Of a stretch of 64,000 bases of DNA, positions 32,284 through 44,587 are shown piece by piece. The stretch spans positions 7,928,707-7,992,706 of the forward strand of contig OZ023182.1 of assembly GCA_963995505.1 (NCBI GenBank), written 5' to 3'. Source of the DNA: Hypericum androsaemum (taxonomy: Eukaryota > Streptophyta > Magnoliopsida > Malpighiales > Hypericaceae). A model generated the notes under the pieces. It was not told the DNA's origin. It searched no databases and was given only the letters and a program-made list of their open reading frames with translations. The stretch's first letter is position 1, and the number at the start of each line of letters is the position of its first letter. The position numbers and the translations under genes are program-made.

Positions 32284-33438
32284 AAGGTTGAAACCATGTT
32301 TTGATGATGATATGATATTTTAATTCAAGTAATTATGTAATTTATTGAGTTAAAAATTGTATTAATTGTGATTTTATGGAAAATCATAATCTGTTGAATT
32401 TTAATGTAATTAATTTAGAACTAGCATGACTAAATTGAAATTTTCCCTAACTACTTGGGCAAATTTGCGCACGCGCATAACCTTAAGGTACCAATCTGAA
32501 ATTGGACCGCTTACGTGGCACCAGCGTGTCATGGACTTCGGTGTAATTTTCGGAAAACTTGGGGATTAATTGGAAATTTGTCCAAAAATCCCTAAATCGA
32601 CAAAAACCCTAATCGGGCGATTTTGCTCCGAATCGAATTCCGTCGATTTTGTCAGAAATCCGACGATATCGACGCCGTAGATCGACGATAGTCGATTCTC
32701 CGGTTTCTCCTTGACGTTTCGATACCACTTTTGTGGATCGACGTCACCGGAATCGCGAGATCGAAGTCAACGACGACGGAGAGACGCGGAACGAAGAAGA
32801 CGACCACGACGGAGAACGGCCGTACAATGGCCCGCGCGGCTGCTACGGACGTGATCGCGATGGCGAGACGAGTCGATTGCGATCGGTCTCGGCTGGTGGT
32901 TCGCCGCCGTTACGCGGCGGTCGTAGGTGGAGCAGCGGTCGAAATTTTCGCCGATCGCGAGAGAAGAGAGAGAAAAGGAAGGGGAAATATTCGAGGGGCA
33001 AAATCGTAATTTCACGATTTTTTCCGAAAATATTTATACCCGAGCCAAGAAAATTAAAAAACCAGACAGATTGGCCTGGTTTATTAGTTCGACCTAACCC
33101 GATTTACAGTCAATTTTGAGTTAAGTCAAAATTGGACTTAACTGTTAAATTTTTCCTCTTTTAATTGAATAAAATCAGTTTTTATTCAATTAAAATCTTA
33201 TAAATTGATAAAAATTTTGAGAAATTTTTGTCAAGTAGGTTTATTAAAATTATAACGATATTTTAATAAACTTAAAAATCTTTTGGAACGAGTTCCGAGA
33301 TATGCTAAAGTTAAACTAAAATCACATAAACTGATCCATAATATGATCATCAAAAGATTGAAAAATGAGTTTTTCAATCCTATTTTGAGAAAATATAAGA
33401 ATTAACCCGAAATTGAATTGCAATTGTTACAAGATTTG

Positions 33439-34020
33439 ATGGCTACTGGAGAAAGGTATCTGAACTTCTGTGCAACAGAACTTTGACAAAAGATTCTGAA
33501 GCGTCGTTTACCGCTGCGTGTGCCTAAGGATGACATGTATGTTATCGTCGAGCACATTGAGGCTGTTCACCGGGAGATGCAAGAATGCATCTGGGCCGGA
33601 GGTTACGATCATGGAGAGGACTGGCCCTCTATGTTTCGAGACTTCCTGGTCACGCTAAAAATCCAAGAAGATATGAGTATCTTCTCGGCACCTGAGTTCA
33701 ATACCCATAGAGATGCTCTCTATGGTTTGATTCACTATCTCGAGGAGAGGGGTCTTCTCAGAGAAATGATACCTTCTCCAGTTCTGGAGCTGAGAAGCGG
33801 GTTGATCTTGAACCGCTACCTCGCTAAGGAATACCATTACAGTTTTCCTCCGCTCCTGGTCATCTGGATCATGGATTCAATTAAAGTTTCGGCAAGTACC
33901 CTGGAACTTCTCACCGGATCGTCCTCGCACCCGGTCCCCACAAGATCGTCCTCGCACCCGGATCCAGATATGTATCTGGATTCTCCTACCGGATCGCCTG
34001 GACATCCGATCCCCGTGTGA
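33439..34020 (+). pseudogene. Leader ORF of Copia element 2, function unknown
   Basis: A frame between the primer-binding site and gag starts at the ATG at 33439 and is broken by one TGA (33484-33486). It then runs open to 34020, about 190 codons in all. The translation is not gag-like: it has no CCHC knuckle and none of the usual Copia capsid motifs. It has a mixed composition with EHIEAVHREMQE near the start and a Ser/Pro-rich tail with a repeated RSSSHPDP-like unit. It could be a captured host fragment or a lineage-specific leader protein. I do not recognise it. Confidence 0.45.
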
Positions 34021-34349
34021 TTACATGTTTAACTGTCCCCATGTACATATGTTATTTTTGGGGGAATTTTGTACAATAGGTTGAGACCTTGTATGAGTTT
34101 TTTGTACACGTGTATAAGCTCAGAATGTACAAATGTATGTAATTAAATAAAAATATTTGTTTACTTACTTCCACTTGAATTTACTATCGATGAACTTTAA
34201 ACGGTTGAAGTTTAAGATTAATACTTGAATGGTGAGGGGAAGCATGCCCGCAACCCACTTCGATTTTGAGATTAATCAAGAACTTCATATCGTTAAAAAG
34301 TTATTAGTGAATAGTAAATTGTACCATATTGCCAAATCAAACTTCTAAT

Positions 34350-36323
34350 ATGTTCTCATATTTAAAAATCCCTATAGAAATGTCAGTTGCTTCTAGATCC
34401 ATCATAGCTGAGCTAAACCGTGAGCTAAAACTCAACGGTGAAAACTATGAGAATTGGAGCATGAGTAAGTTGTATGTATCCTCTTGTACCCTTCTAACTG
34501 AGTCACATTCTATGTGGGTGATTGATTCAGGAGCGACAAACCATATAGCTAGAGACCGTTGTTCGTTCGTTGAGTACAGGCGGTTGCCGGCTGGAGCAAA
34601 AACCATTTTTGTCGGTAACAACTCGTGCGTGGATGTGAAAGGCCTGGGCACTTGTAGATTACACCTTCGTGGTGGTCGTGCCCTTCTTTTACATGACGTG
34701 TTGTTTACTCCAGATATACGAAGGAACCTGATCTCAGTTTCGGCCTTAATGTCTTTAGGTTTTCGGTTGTCGTTTGAGAACGACACCGTTAGATTATTTT
34801 TGGATGATGCCTATTTTGGCCTTGGATATATATCGGAAGGTTTTTTGATTCTGGATATTGATCCTTGTGAAAGTTTTTCCTTTGTCACTAGTTCAAACTC
34901 ATCAGAGGATGATATTAAACTATGGCATTCTAGACTTGGCCATATCGGTCAGGATCATTTAAACTGTCTAGCTAAGGCAGGACTGTTGGGCAATATAGAG
35001 AAATATATATTACCTAGTTGCGTATCCTGTCTAGAAGAGAAAAGCACTAAGAAACCTTTCGGTACTGGGGCTAGAGCCAAATTTCTACTACAATTAGTCC
35101 ATTCTGACATATATGGTCCAATGAACGTGAGGGCAAGGCATGGAGCATATTACTTCATCACCTTTATTGACGACTATACTAGATATGGTCTGATATACCT
35201 GATTTCTCACAAGTCTGAAGCCTTAAACTACTTCATGACATACATGAGTTTTGTTGAGAATCAGAAGGACAGAAAGATAAAGGCCTTACGAACTGATCGT
35301 GGCCGTGAATATCTTTCTGATGAGTTCAAAGCTCTATGCATTGAAAAAGGAATTGAACATCAGTTGTCCATTCCTTATATACCACAGCAAAACGGAGTTG
35401 CTGAAAGAAGGAATAGAACCCTTCTTAATATGGTTAGATCAATGATGGCAGAGGCAAGTTTGCCTATATCATTCTATGGAGATGCGCTCCTGACTGCCGC
35501 ATACGTTCTAAACCGTGTTCCCTCTAAGTCTGTTACAGCCACTCCTTACGAAATGTGGACAGATTGGAAGCCCGATTTATCCTATTTTAAGCCATGGGGG
35601 TGTGCGTCATATGTGCATTCTACCTCCAGTACTTTCGGTAAATTAGGACCGAGAGGTAAAAAAAGTATCTTTATAAGATACCCAGAGGTATCTAAAGGGT
35701 ACGTGTTCGTGGGTGAACTGGACAATGGACATGTAACAGAATTTGAATCACGCGATGTCACATTTTTGGAAAATGAATTTCCAAAGTTGGGGGAGGTTAG
35801 TAGTGACCTTACCCTTTATGAGACAAATGAACCAGAATCATCTGGATCACTTCTTCCGAGTGGGAGAATTGAGGAGGAAGATAGAGATTTTTTAACTCAA
35901 AATGATCCGGAAGGTTGTGATCTGAGTCCTGAAAGGGAGGTAATTCCTTATTCCAGTGAGAGTACGGTATTTCCACCCAGAGGGAGTGCGATTCCTGGAT
36001 ATGATGAATATATGAGAGATGTTTATCAAAATCGGGAATACCGTAGGTCTAGCAGAACTAGCATACCACGCCGACGATTTGACATCGAAGGTGAGGCTAA
36101 TGCATTCTTGGTATCACTAAAGAAATTTGGTGGTCCAAGTGAAATTCTTCTGGCCATCCTGCAGGATGAAGATGAACCAAAGAATGTATCTGGAGCTTTG
36201 TCATCTCCAAAACAAACAGAATGGATGAATGCAATGGAAGAAGAAATGTCTTCTATGATCAAAAACCAGGTTTGGGATCTAGTTGACCTACTTAAGGGGC
36301 GTAGGACAATTGGGAATAAATGA
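34350..36323 (+). pseudogene. gag remnant, protease and integrase of Copia element 2
   Basis: The frame opens with a short gag-like start (LKLNGENYENWS) and passes within about 20 residues to the protease motif WVIDSGATNH. Nearly all of the capsid and the zinc knuckle are missing. Integrase follows with LWHSRLGHIGQDHL and CVSCLEEK (HHCC motif complete), FIDDYTRYGL and LRTDRGREYLSDEF. The RT N-terminus begins before the TGA at 36321-36323, in a position where Copia RTs usually have Trp. Because gag is deleted in phase, the protease-integrase frame remained open. Confidence 0.88.
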
Positions 36324-37742
36324 ATTCTCAAAATCAAGCGCAATGCAGATGGCAGTATCGAAAGATACAAATCGCGTTTGGTTACCCAAGGATTTAAACA
36401 ACACGCTGGGATAGACTATGAGGAGACTTTTGCACCTGTTGTTAGATTTACGTCAATTAGGGTCATTTTAGCTATGGTTGCTAACATGAATCTAGAATTA
36501 CATCAAGTGGATGTAAAGACTACTTTTCTCCACGGAGAATTGGATGAAGAAATCTATATGATTCAGCCTGAGGGCTACATTCAAAAAGGCTGCGAACACA
36601 AAATTTGCAAATTGAATAGATCAATTTATGGCCTTAAGCAGTCATCTAGACAGTGGTATATTCGCTTTCATAATACGATCATGCAGCATGATTTTATAAT
36701 GATAGACGAAGATCACTGCGTGTATGTTAAGCGATCAGGGAAGAAGTTTGTTATCATCACTTTATATGTTGATGACATACTTTTAGCTGGAAATGACATG
36801 GGATTTCTTGTCCAAATCTAAGATTGGTTATCTTCCAACTTTGAAATGAAAGACATGGGTGAAGCGGATTACATACTCGGAGTTAAGATTTTGAGGAATC
36901 GTTCGAAGATAATAGTGTCTCTTTCACAAGAGACATATATTCGCAAAGTAGTAGAACGTTTCAATTGTGATTACAGTAACCCAAAGTATGTCCCATTAGT
37001 TAAAGGTCATAATTTGTGTAAGGACATGTGCCCAAAAATAGCTAAACAACATAGGGACATGGAGAAGATTTCTTATGCCAATGCAGTTGGATGCCTGATG
37101 TACGCCATGTTGTGTACTAGACCTGGTATTTGCTATGCTGTAGGAATAGCAAGCAGATATCAGTCTGATCCAGGAAGTGCTCACTAGAAGGCTGTCAAAG
37201 GAATTTTGAAATATTTGAACACTACTGCATAATACTCTTTGTGCTATCAAGGCCGTGACCTGATATTGAGTGGTTATACTGATGCTGATTGGGGAGGTGA
37301 TGTGGATAAGAAAAAGTCTACATCTGGATTCATTTTCTTGTTAAACGGGGGTGCTATCTCATGGAGCAGTAAGAAGCAAACATGTATATCCCTGTCAACA
37401 ATGGAAGCGGAATATGTAGCTTCAGCTCATGCTGCACAAGAAGCAGTATGGTTGAAGAGATTCTTAAGCCATCTCTCCCTGATCAACTCGACGGAGTCCG
37501 TGAGTCTATTCTGTGACAACCAGGCGGCTATAGCTTATGCTAAGAATCCTAGATTCTATAGCAGGGTTAAGCATATAGATATTAAATTTCACTTTGTTAA
37601 AAATTTAATAAAATATAAAGAACTGTGTATGAAACACATATCTACACGAGATATGGCCGCAGATCTAATGACTAAAGTATTACCTCGAGAAGTGTTCGAA
37701 AAATATGTTAAGTCACTGAATTTACGACGGTTTTATTTATAA
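36324..37742 (+). pseudogene. Reverse transcriptase and RNase H of Copia element 2
   Basis: RT motifs include APVVRFTSIRVILA, NRSIYGLKQSSRQWY and the YVDDILLAGND palm motif (about 36766-36798). RNase H shows LSTMEAEYVASAHAAQEAVW, FCDNQAAI and DLMTKVLPREVF. Stops at 36819-36821, 37185-37187 and 37230-37232 lie in the reading frame. All domains are otherwise present, so decay is by point change rather than deletion. Confidence 0.9.
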
Positions 37743-38676
37743 TCCAATTAGTTAGAATAAAGGATTTTTATTTAGCAATATGAGTTAAATGTGAAACGTG
37801 TCGGACAGAGAAGTAGCTCACTCACACGGGTGTTTACCTCAGTGGGAGTCAAGAAGTTGATTCCTAGATGAGATGAGGCAGTTATTGGACATACATAAGT
37901 GCATGTCCTATGACGGAATGCCGTCTTGCTCAAGAGCAAGTTTTCTTATGGGATGCAGGAATAAGTTACTGCATTTGGATTTTCTACAATCTATATGATA
38001 AGATATATTATCATACTGTCTGTCCTATTAGCCTAGAGTTAAGCTAAGGCTGATACTCTAGTATGGTGTTAAATGACATATGTTCTTTTAAAAAAGAAAG
38101 TACACCGTAACACGTGATTAGTATCATGTGTGCTACTCGACCACTTGATGGGATGAAAATGTTGAGTGATTTCACAATCCCTGGTGTGAGACCAATTTTC
38201 GAGAACTGTGATTCCCGAAACCTACCATTAAGATCCTAAACGTATTCTGGAAGTATGATCCAGTGCTGCTAGCTTGGAAAGTTCATGAAAAAGTTATGGC
38301 ATAGTGATTCGACCTGGCAGGGCTGACCAGAAAAGCAGGCTGTATCATTATGAAAAGAATATAGTTATGGGAGAAGGAACTTTGTTCATCACATTCTGAG
38401 TTTCGTAGTTCAGGTGCACCAATTGTATTAAAAAGTACAATAGTGAACCCGAATATAATTATTTGAAATCACTGATGTGAACAATAGAATGTGACATGAG
38501 TCCTGGGATAATAGCATACATTATACAAGAAGGTTGTCTAGATGCTACTATTCAAGTAGCCTGAGTGTCCGTGCTCTTGAATTTGGCTTAACATACTCAA
38601 CGTGTGCTGGTCGCACAAAATTCTTTAAAGAAATCTGATAACTGTTGATCAAGGTCAATAATAATTGAGAGGAAGA
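37743..38676 (+). other. Untranslated 3' region of Copia element 2
   Basis: About 930 bp lie between the RNase H stop and the 3' LTR. No frame resembles an envelope-like or other protein. The end is the purine-rich plus-strand primer GAGAGGAAGA. Confidence 0.7.
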
Positions 38677-39287
38677 TGTTGGACCTTGGGCCCATCAGGC
38701 AATTATTATTGTGCCTGATTAATAATTGCCTGATGGGCCCAGGCCCATCAGGCCCATTAGTTGGGTTGGATGGGCCGGTCAATCCGCGTTGACCGGCCCA
38801 ATGCCACGTAGGCGTCACGTCAGCATGGCGTGGCGCTGACGCAGTTGCCGCCAAAGGTGGCGGCCCACGTGGCAAAGCTAGAGGATAGCTTTGCCACGTG
38901 GCGGACACGCGGTCCGGAGTGCCACGTGGCAGACACGCGGTCTGAAGTGCCACGTGGCGGTCGTGCGACCCGTCAGTGCCATGTGGCGCATTCTGGTGTG
39001 CCGGATCTCCCTATAAAAGGAGAAATCCGGCTGGACCAATTCGATAGTTTGCCTACAACCACTCAATAAGAGAGAAAAAAATCCAGATTAGTTCCTGAAT
39101 TTTGATCAGATTTTCTGTAGAGGAAATCTCGTGAAAATCAATTACGAATCCGTTAAAACGTGATCGTAATTCGACTAGCATGAAGACTTTGTAGACCCAA
39201 ACCTGTGGACCTATTGCTTCAACAAGTAAGTAATTTATTATTAACGAATTAGTTTATTAATTAAAAAATAACGCGTGGAATCCGTCA
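38677..39287 (+). repeat. 3' LTR of Copia element 2
   Basis: The 611-bp repeat has CACGTG cores at 38866, 38895, 38923 and 38951 and TATAAAA at 39012-39018. The extra segment (about 38708-38835) includes a local duplication of ATTGCCTGATGGGCC. This LTR could drive outward transcription into the right flank. Confidence 0.93.
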
Positions 39288-39292
39288 CCATT

Positions 39293-40236
39293 TGCCGGTC
39301 TCAACCCTCTATCGTCGAAGCAAATTGAAGCACGATCTACCGACTGGAGTTTGTGAAAGTGGTCAAATATGTGATTTTCGTAGGTTATTTGAACGAATTC
39401 AATGTAGTAAAATATGTGAGAAGACGTTGAGAGAGTCACCAATTGATATTTATGTTCGATTTTGAATTAGTTTACAGCATGGTCTTGTTTTGTTTTACAA
39501 GACATCTGCCACGAGCCAAAAAATTTGTATTTCAACAACATAAGGTGCTCTAAATATTTTAGAGGTCTAAAGTGATTTAAAAATTTTTACCTTTCAAATC
39601 TGCCACAACGTGTGTTATTGTCAGCCGAGGATTGAGATTGCTGGTTTTTTTGGGAAAATGACTAGTATACATCAATTTAAAAAAAAAACCTACGGCCAAT
39701 CAGGCCTCCCTCACCGCCGACCACGACCCCTCACCAAAAAACGTACGGCCACGACCACGACAGACTCACCGGTGTCATCCCGATAACCTACGGCCAACAC
39801 CAAAAACGATCCCTCGCCACCGACCACGACCTCATCTCCCTCACCGCCGACCACGACATCATCTCCCTCTATACCGACAACCAAAAAAATCAATTGAAGA
39901 TGACAAATTAAACTGATTCCAGTTGAAGACGACCTCATCTCCCTCACCATCGAAAGCAAACCCACAAAATTAGGCATTTGGAACCCACGAAAAGAACCCA
40001 TTTTGACAAGCAAATCATCGAGAAAGAGGGAATTGGAGCCTACCCAGATGCGAGGAAGTCGTCAGCTTGGCCGCCAGGAGCGCCGACTCGTCGAGGAAGT
40101 CGTCGGAGGAGGAGGTTGAAGTGGTGATGGAGTGGGAGGATCGATTCAGATCTCGTTAGGTTTTTTTTGTTGTAATTGGAAGAAATAATTATTGGAACCG
40201 GAGAATTGAAATTTTTGTTTGTGTTGTTGCTTGCAG
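39293..40236. other. Intergenic stretch with ACCGCCGACCACGAC repeats
   Basis: The part 39700-39870 contains several copies of CTCACCGCCGACCACGAC and related units, a short degenerate tandem. No convincing coding frame is present. The right part (40020-40236) could be 5' leader and intron sequence of the Rab fragment that follows. Confidence 0.5.
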
Positions 40237-40326
40237 TAATTACCTGTTCAAGCTTTTGCTTATTGGAGACTCCGGCGTCGGGAAATCGTGTTTACTGCTT
40301 ATCAGAGACTCCTTATCCACTAGTTT
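40237..40326 (+). pseudogene. Rab1/RabD-type GTPase exon fragment with P-loop
   Basis: After a plausible acceptor (TTGCTTGCAG) the frame reads YLFKLLLIGDSGVGKSCLLL, matching the second exon of plant RabD/Rab1 GTPases, with GDSGVGKS as the nucleotide-binding P-loop. Similarity ends after about 20 residues and a TAA follows. Switch regions, later G motifs and the prenylated C-terminus are absent. It is a captured or relict fragment, not a functional GTPase. Confidence 0.75.
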
Positions 40327-40734
40327 TTTTTAATTAGATTAGATTCGATTAGATTAGATTCTATGGAAGGAGAACGATGGATTCAATTATATTCTACGGA
40401 TTTTGTTGTTTTTAGAATTAACGGTAGACAGTTGCTAATGAATAATGGGCTCATGCTGGCCCATTGGGTTTCGTCAAGTCTGCATTTGCTTCCCTTTACT
40501 TCGCTAGCCCATTTCGTGCTGGGCCTCTGCTAGTCAAATTAGAGGCCCATCTTGCGAGATTGGTAGGTAGTTTATACGCGTATTTCTTCAAAAGACCGAA
40601 TTACCCATTGTACGATTTTGATTAGTTCACCGCATGAGGATTTTACTGAACCCGACGGCCTCAACTTTAAAAGAGGAGATTTGCCCTTCAAAAAAGAGAG
40701 GAGAATTCGAGTCATATATGAATGGTAGTGGCTA

Positions 40735-42850
40735 AGGATGGCAATGGATAGGGTAGGGTATATCGATAAGGGACCAGATTTGGTCCTGGAAAGTACTATC
40801 CTGAACAGACCTGGAATAAAATGGATGGGAAAAATATGGGCAAAAAAAATAATAACAAGAAAAGGGGTTAGGGGTGCACGTTGGACAATAAATGGGAAGA
40901 GGGGCACGTGTCATTTGGGAGAGAGGGGGCGCCTGTCAAATTATTTTAGATTTAACCAAACTTTATTTTTCACGAGAAATCCTATTTAATTAATTAATAT
41001 TATTTAATTAATTATTTAACACGACATATTATTTGGCATAATCTGCTAAACCATTTGATATAACCGGGTAAACTATTTGATATAACCGAATATACTATTT
41101 GAACATATGTTCGATTAAATTCATCTAAAAAATCTCAATTAATATTATCAAATTAATTATTTAACACGACATACCATTTGATATAACCGGATAAACTATT
41201 TTATATAACTGAAAAATTATTTGATATAACTGGGTAATGATAAAATAGTTTATCATGTTATGTTCAAATGGTTTTCACGTTTATGATTATAAAGTTTGTT
41301 CTATTATGATCAAATAGTTTGCACTATTATGAACAAATGATTTTCACGTTTATGTTTACCATTTTATCATAACACGATAAACCATTGTATCGTAACTGTG
41401 CAAACCATTGTATCGTAACTGTGCAAACCATTGTATCATAACATGATAACCTATTGTATCGTAACTGTGTAAACTATTGTATCATAACATGATAAACTAT
41501 TGTATCGTAATTGTGCAAACCATTATATCATAACATAATAAGTCATTGTATCGTAACATGAGAAACTATTTGATATATAAACACTATTTCCAGCATACAA
41601 ATTAGACAAAAATGAAGCAGCAGCAACCACTTCTCCATCCATTTTACTTTCAATTCAGTAGCCAAAATTAATTTTAACATAACCAATCAACATATCTAAT
41701 TTACATTTTAATAGGAAAAAAATTAATTTGTATTTATATTCTTGTGTAAAGCAACAAGGCAGAGAACTCTCTAATTACACTTAGAATATTGAGAACTCAG
41801 CATCAGTGATGAAAAAATAGAATTAAGAAATCTAACAACATATAGACATGATGAAATAAAGTTAACTGGAATTGCTGCTTCTGCATCCATCGTCCCTGAG
41901 CTCAAGTACTCAACACACTAAATCCTCGCCTGGTTAACTAGTTCATTGAGAGAGATAGAGAGAAAGAGAGAATCGGCAAGAGGAAGAAAGATGGGGCGTG
42001 GTGGAGGATACCGCCGAGGAAGACGATGGTCGTATCGCATCACGTTCACCACCGAGGAAGACGATCCCAAATCAGAAATCCTGCTCCCGTGGTGCCGTCC
42101 AAGTTTCGCCAGATCTGACGTCATCATCTTCTAATGGAACCAAAGTAAACAGAGAAATCTGACATCTCGCCGGAAAGGAGGAGGAGAGTCGAGATCTCAC
42201 CACGACGGCATGCACGACACCAGCGACGCCGAGATCTCACCGGAGAGTAGAAAGCTTAATTTGATGCGGCATAACCACAGAGCACGAATATTGGTATGCC
42301 GAGATCTCGCCGAAAAGGAGGAGGGGGCGTCCGTGTAGCCGGCAAGGAGGAGGGACATCCGTTCTGATCTCCTCAGCAATGGGAGGATGTCGTCGCCGGA
42401 GGGGAAGATGTGGACGAGGTAACCTTCCAGTTTTCTAGATATTGCTAGGGTTTGGGTAAATAGTTCACGGTATTCAAACGACATCGGCGAATCATATCTC
42501 CGGTGCTAAGCGAGGTGCTCCTCTCCAGTTTTAGAACTTCGTCTAGGACATAGCTAGGAGGATAGAGAAAGGGAGAAGGAAGGGAAAAAGAGAACGACGT
42601 GTGGAGATAGATGGGAGGAAAGAGAAAGGGAGAAGGAAGGGAAAAAGAGAGTGAGAAAAATACGAAATTACCCTGTCTCATCCTTGGCCATCCGATCAAC
42701 TCTATTTTTATTTGGACTTATCTAACGGCTGCGACAACCAGGACGGGCCTAGTAGGCTTTCAACTTCCAGGACCAAATCCACTCCCATCGACAAGACCCT
42801 ACCCATACTCTAGTTTGGAAAGTTGTACCCATATCCTACCCTAGACCTCG
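40735..42850. mobile_element. Inverted-repeat DNA element with internal tandem repeats
   Basis: The left part (40749-40800) and the complement of 42760-42812 share TAGGGTAGGGT, TCGATAAGGGA-like and GATTTGGTCCTGGAA stretches, a diverged inverted repeat of at least 50 bp. The TAAGGATGGCAATGG start resembles hAT-type ends in plants. The exact right end and a target duplication were not found. The interior holds a tandem array (41030-41570), a GA-rich part near 41948 and a GC-rich part, but no transposase. Confidence 0.5.
41030..41570. repeat. Degenerate tandem repeat, units of about 22 bp
   Basis: Units vary around AAACTATTTGATATAACCGG on the left and AACCATTGTATCGTAACTGTG on the right. At least 15 units are visible, with inverted-sense variants near 41240-41350. 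Confidence 0.75.
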
Positions 42851-44048
42851 AAAAATTTTATTACTAGACTCATACCCTTACCCTCAGGGTCCGTAGGGTC
42901 TGCAGAGTCTGACACTTGAATTAAATGCAATATATTTTTTATAATTTTTAAACATAAAATTCTAATTTTATATAAAAATTCAAATAAATCATAATGAATA
43001 TCTGAAGATTAATCATGAAATATCTAGTATATCAATAACAAAAATTAAAATTATATTTACCTTAAATTTTGGAGTCAATATCATGAAACATATTTTTGAA
43101 TATTTGAGAATTCTATCACATTTTATAAGTAAAAAATTAATATAAAAGAGTCAATATCATGGATATTTCTGTCATCCCGAACTTCATTTCTTAAAAAAAA
43201 AACTAATCGTGCTTCCAGAAGTAACTATCACAACCGATTGTTATACATTAAATAAAAATTTATGAATGCGAGTTCTTAAAAATATCACAATACTAAATAA
43301 ATATTTGTTGGGAGAATTGACACATTTCAGTCTCTATCCGACTTAAACGTAGTTTAGTCGATTCAATGGTCATTCAGATATCGAGTAGTATAAAAAAATT
43401 CTTTGAATATAATGGTTCAAGTGATTAAAGGGAGGTAAAAAAAATTTAGAAAAAATTAAACCCACCGGGATTCGATATGCGCAAAATGTGCAGTAATTTA
43501 TAGGTTTTAAAAAAATTAGTAGCATCGACGAAACACGTAAATTATTACTGGATTATTACAAGATCCAAAATCGACGATACGCTCTGATTTTAATCCTGGA
43601 TGACGATCTTCTTCAATTTTGATCCGGATACATAATAAAGATCAAACAAATATGGGATCTGGTCATTGGACCTGATTGGTTTTAAATCAATATAACTTGT
43701 CAAAGTCGAGGCCCAATCGATCGATCAAATCTCGTCTCCATAGGACCTGCCCATCAAGATCCTGCAAAACCAACAATTTGGAATTAATTTGGCAGTCCAA
43801 CAATAATCACTTTTCTGATTATTTTCAATTTAATTATTATCCTTTTTTTTCAATTCAAATATTGTTTTCATGGACTCCTTTGGTTTTGGTGTATAAAACA
43901 ATCAGAATTTTATGATTGGAATACGCCTGCCAAACCGTTGGTTGTACAATTAGCTATGGGCTTAGCCTCGTGCGCCAGACTACTAAACGAGCCCATGTTA
44001 TTCGGGTTAGAGCGGAAATAAAATAGACTCTACAGATTAAGAAGTCAC
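42851..44048. other. AT-rich intergenic stretch
   Basis: I see no gene. I looked here for the missing domains III and IV of the neighbouring AUX/IAA gene and found no match on the minus strand. Confidence 0.6.
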
Positions 44049-44587
44049 CTTGGGGAACATGCACATGGCCATGCCTCCTAATATTAGCCACAATTTGACC
44101 GGCTTGATTCGGTTGCAGCATCTTCCTCCTCCACGCCTTGATCGGCGGCCACCCGACGATGACATGATCATCATTCTCTCCCTTGTTAGCATCAGCAACA
44201 CGCCTGCACATCGGTTCATGAACACATTCAGTCTTAGTCCTAATATCTCACGAGAAAAAGACATTGTTGGAAGAGCCGTAAACATGATACTGAAAATTAC
44301 ATGCTAGTACTGCAAGAAGTTTTCTTCCTTTTTCCACCAAGATCGTCATCGTCGTCGTCATCATCGTTCGGCTGGCCAGACCGGAGAAAGGGCCATGAAT
44401 TGCTCGAAGCAGAAGACTGCTGCTCGACCTTGGTGACATCCTGATCGTAGCGACGCTTGTTGTTCAAGCAACCGAGGTGATTAGGAAAGCAGCAATAGTT
44501 CCCCTTTCTGATCCAACTTTTGGCTTCAGACAATCCCTTAAACTCCTTCTCCTTTGCTGGAAAAAGAAGGCCTAATTCAAGCTCCAT
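44049..44587 (-). CDS. IAA29-like AUX/IAA gene, domains I and II only
   Basis: Exon 1 (44301-44587) starts MELELGLLFP, the LxLxL repressor domain I that recruits TOPLESS-type corepressors. It later has SGQPNDDDDDDDD, like the GQPNEEDE segment of Arabidopsis IAA29. A GT-AG intron (44204-44300) joins in phase to exon 2 (44049-44203), which carries VIVGWPPIKAWRRK. This is domain II, the auxin-dependent degron read by TIR1/AFB. A possible donor follows at 44048. The PB1-like domains III and IV, needed for pairing with ARF factors, are not visible in the next kilobase. Either the gene is truncated or its remaining exons were lost. The nuclear role of such a short form is inference. Confidence 0.7.

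Larger units (their letters stand above)
31678..39287 (+). mobile_element. Ty1/Copia LTR retrotransposon 2, complete insertion with defective coding region
   Basis: LTRs at 31678-32269 and 38677-39287 begin with TGTTGGACC and end in CA. The 5-bp duplication CCATT flanks them (31673-31677, 39288-39292). A primer-binding site and a purine tract (GAGAGGAAGA, 38667-38676) adjoin the LTRs. Protease, integrase, RT and RNase H appear in Copia order. The LTRs differ by indels, including about 100 extra bp near the 5' side of the 3' LTR and a short loss near its end. Four in-frame stops and a large gag deletion disable it. It is unrelated in sequence to Copia element 1. Confidence 0.95.

Noticed and set aside
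32731..33119. GC-rich frames after the 5' LTR of Copia element 2
   Set aside because: Arg-rich low complexity with no similarity to gag; overlapping frames on both strands are equally open.
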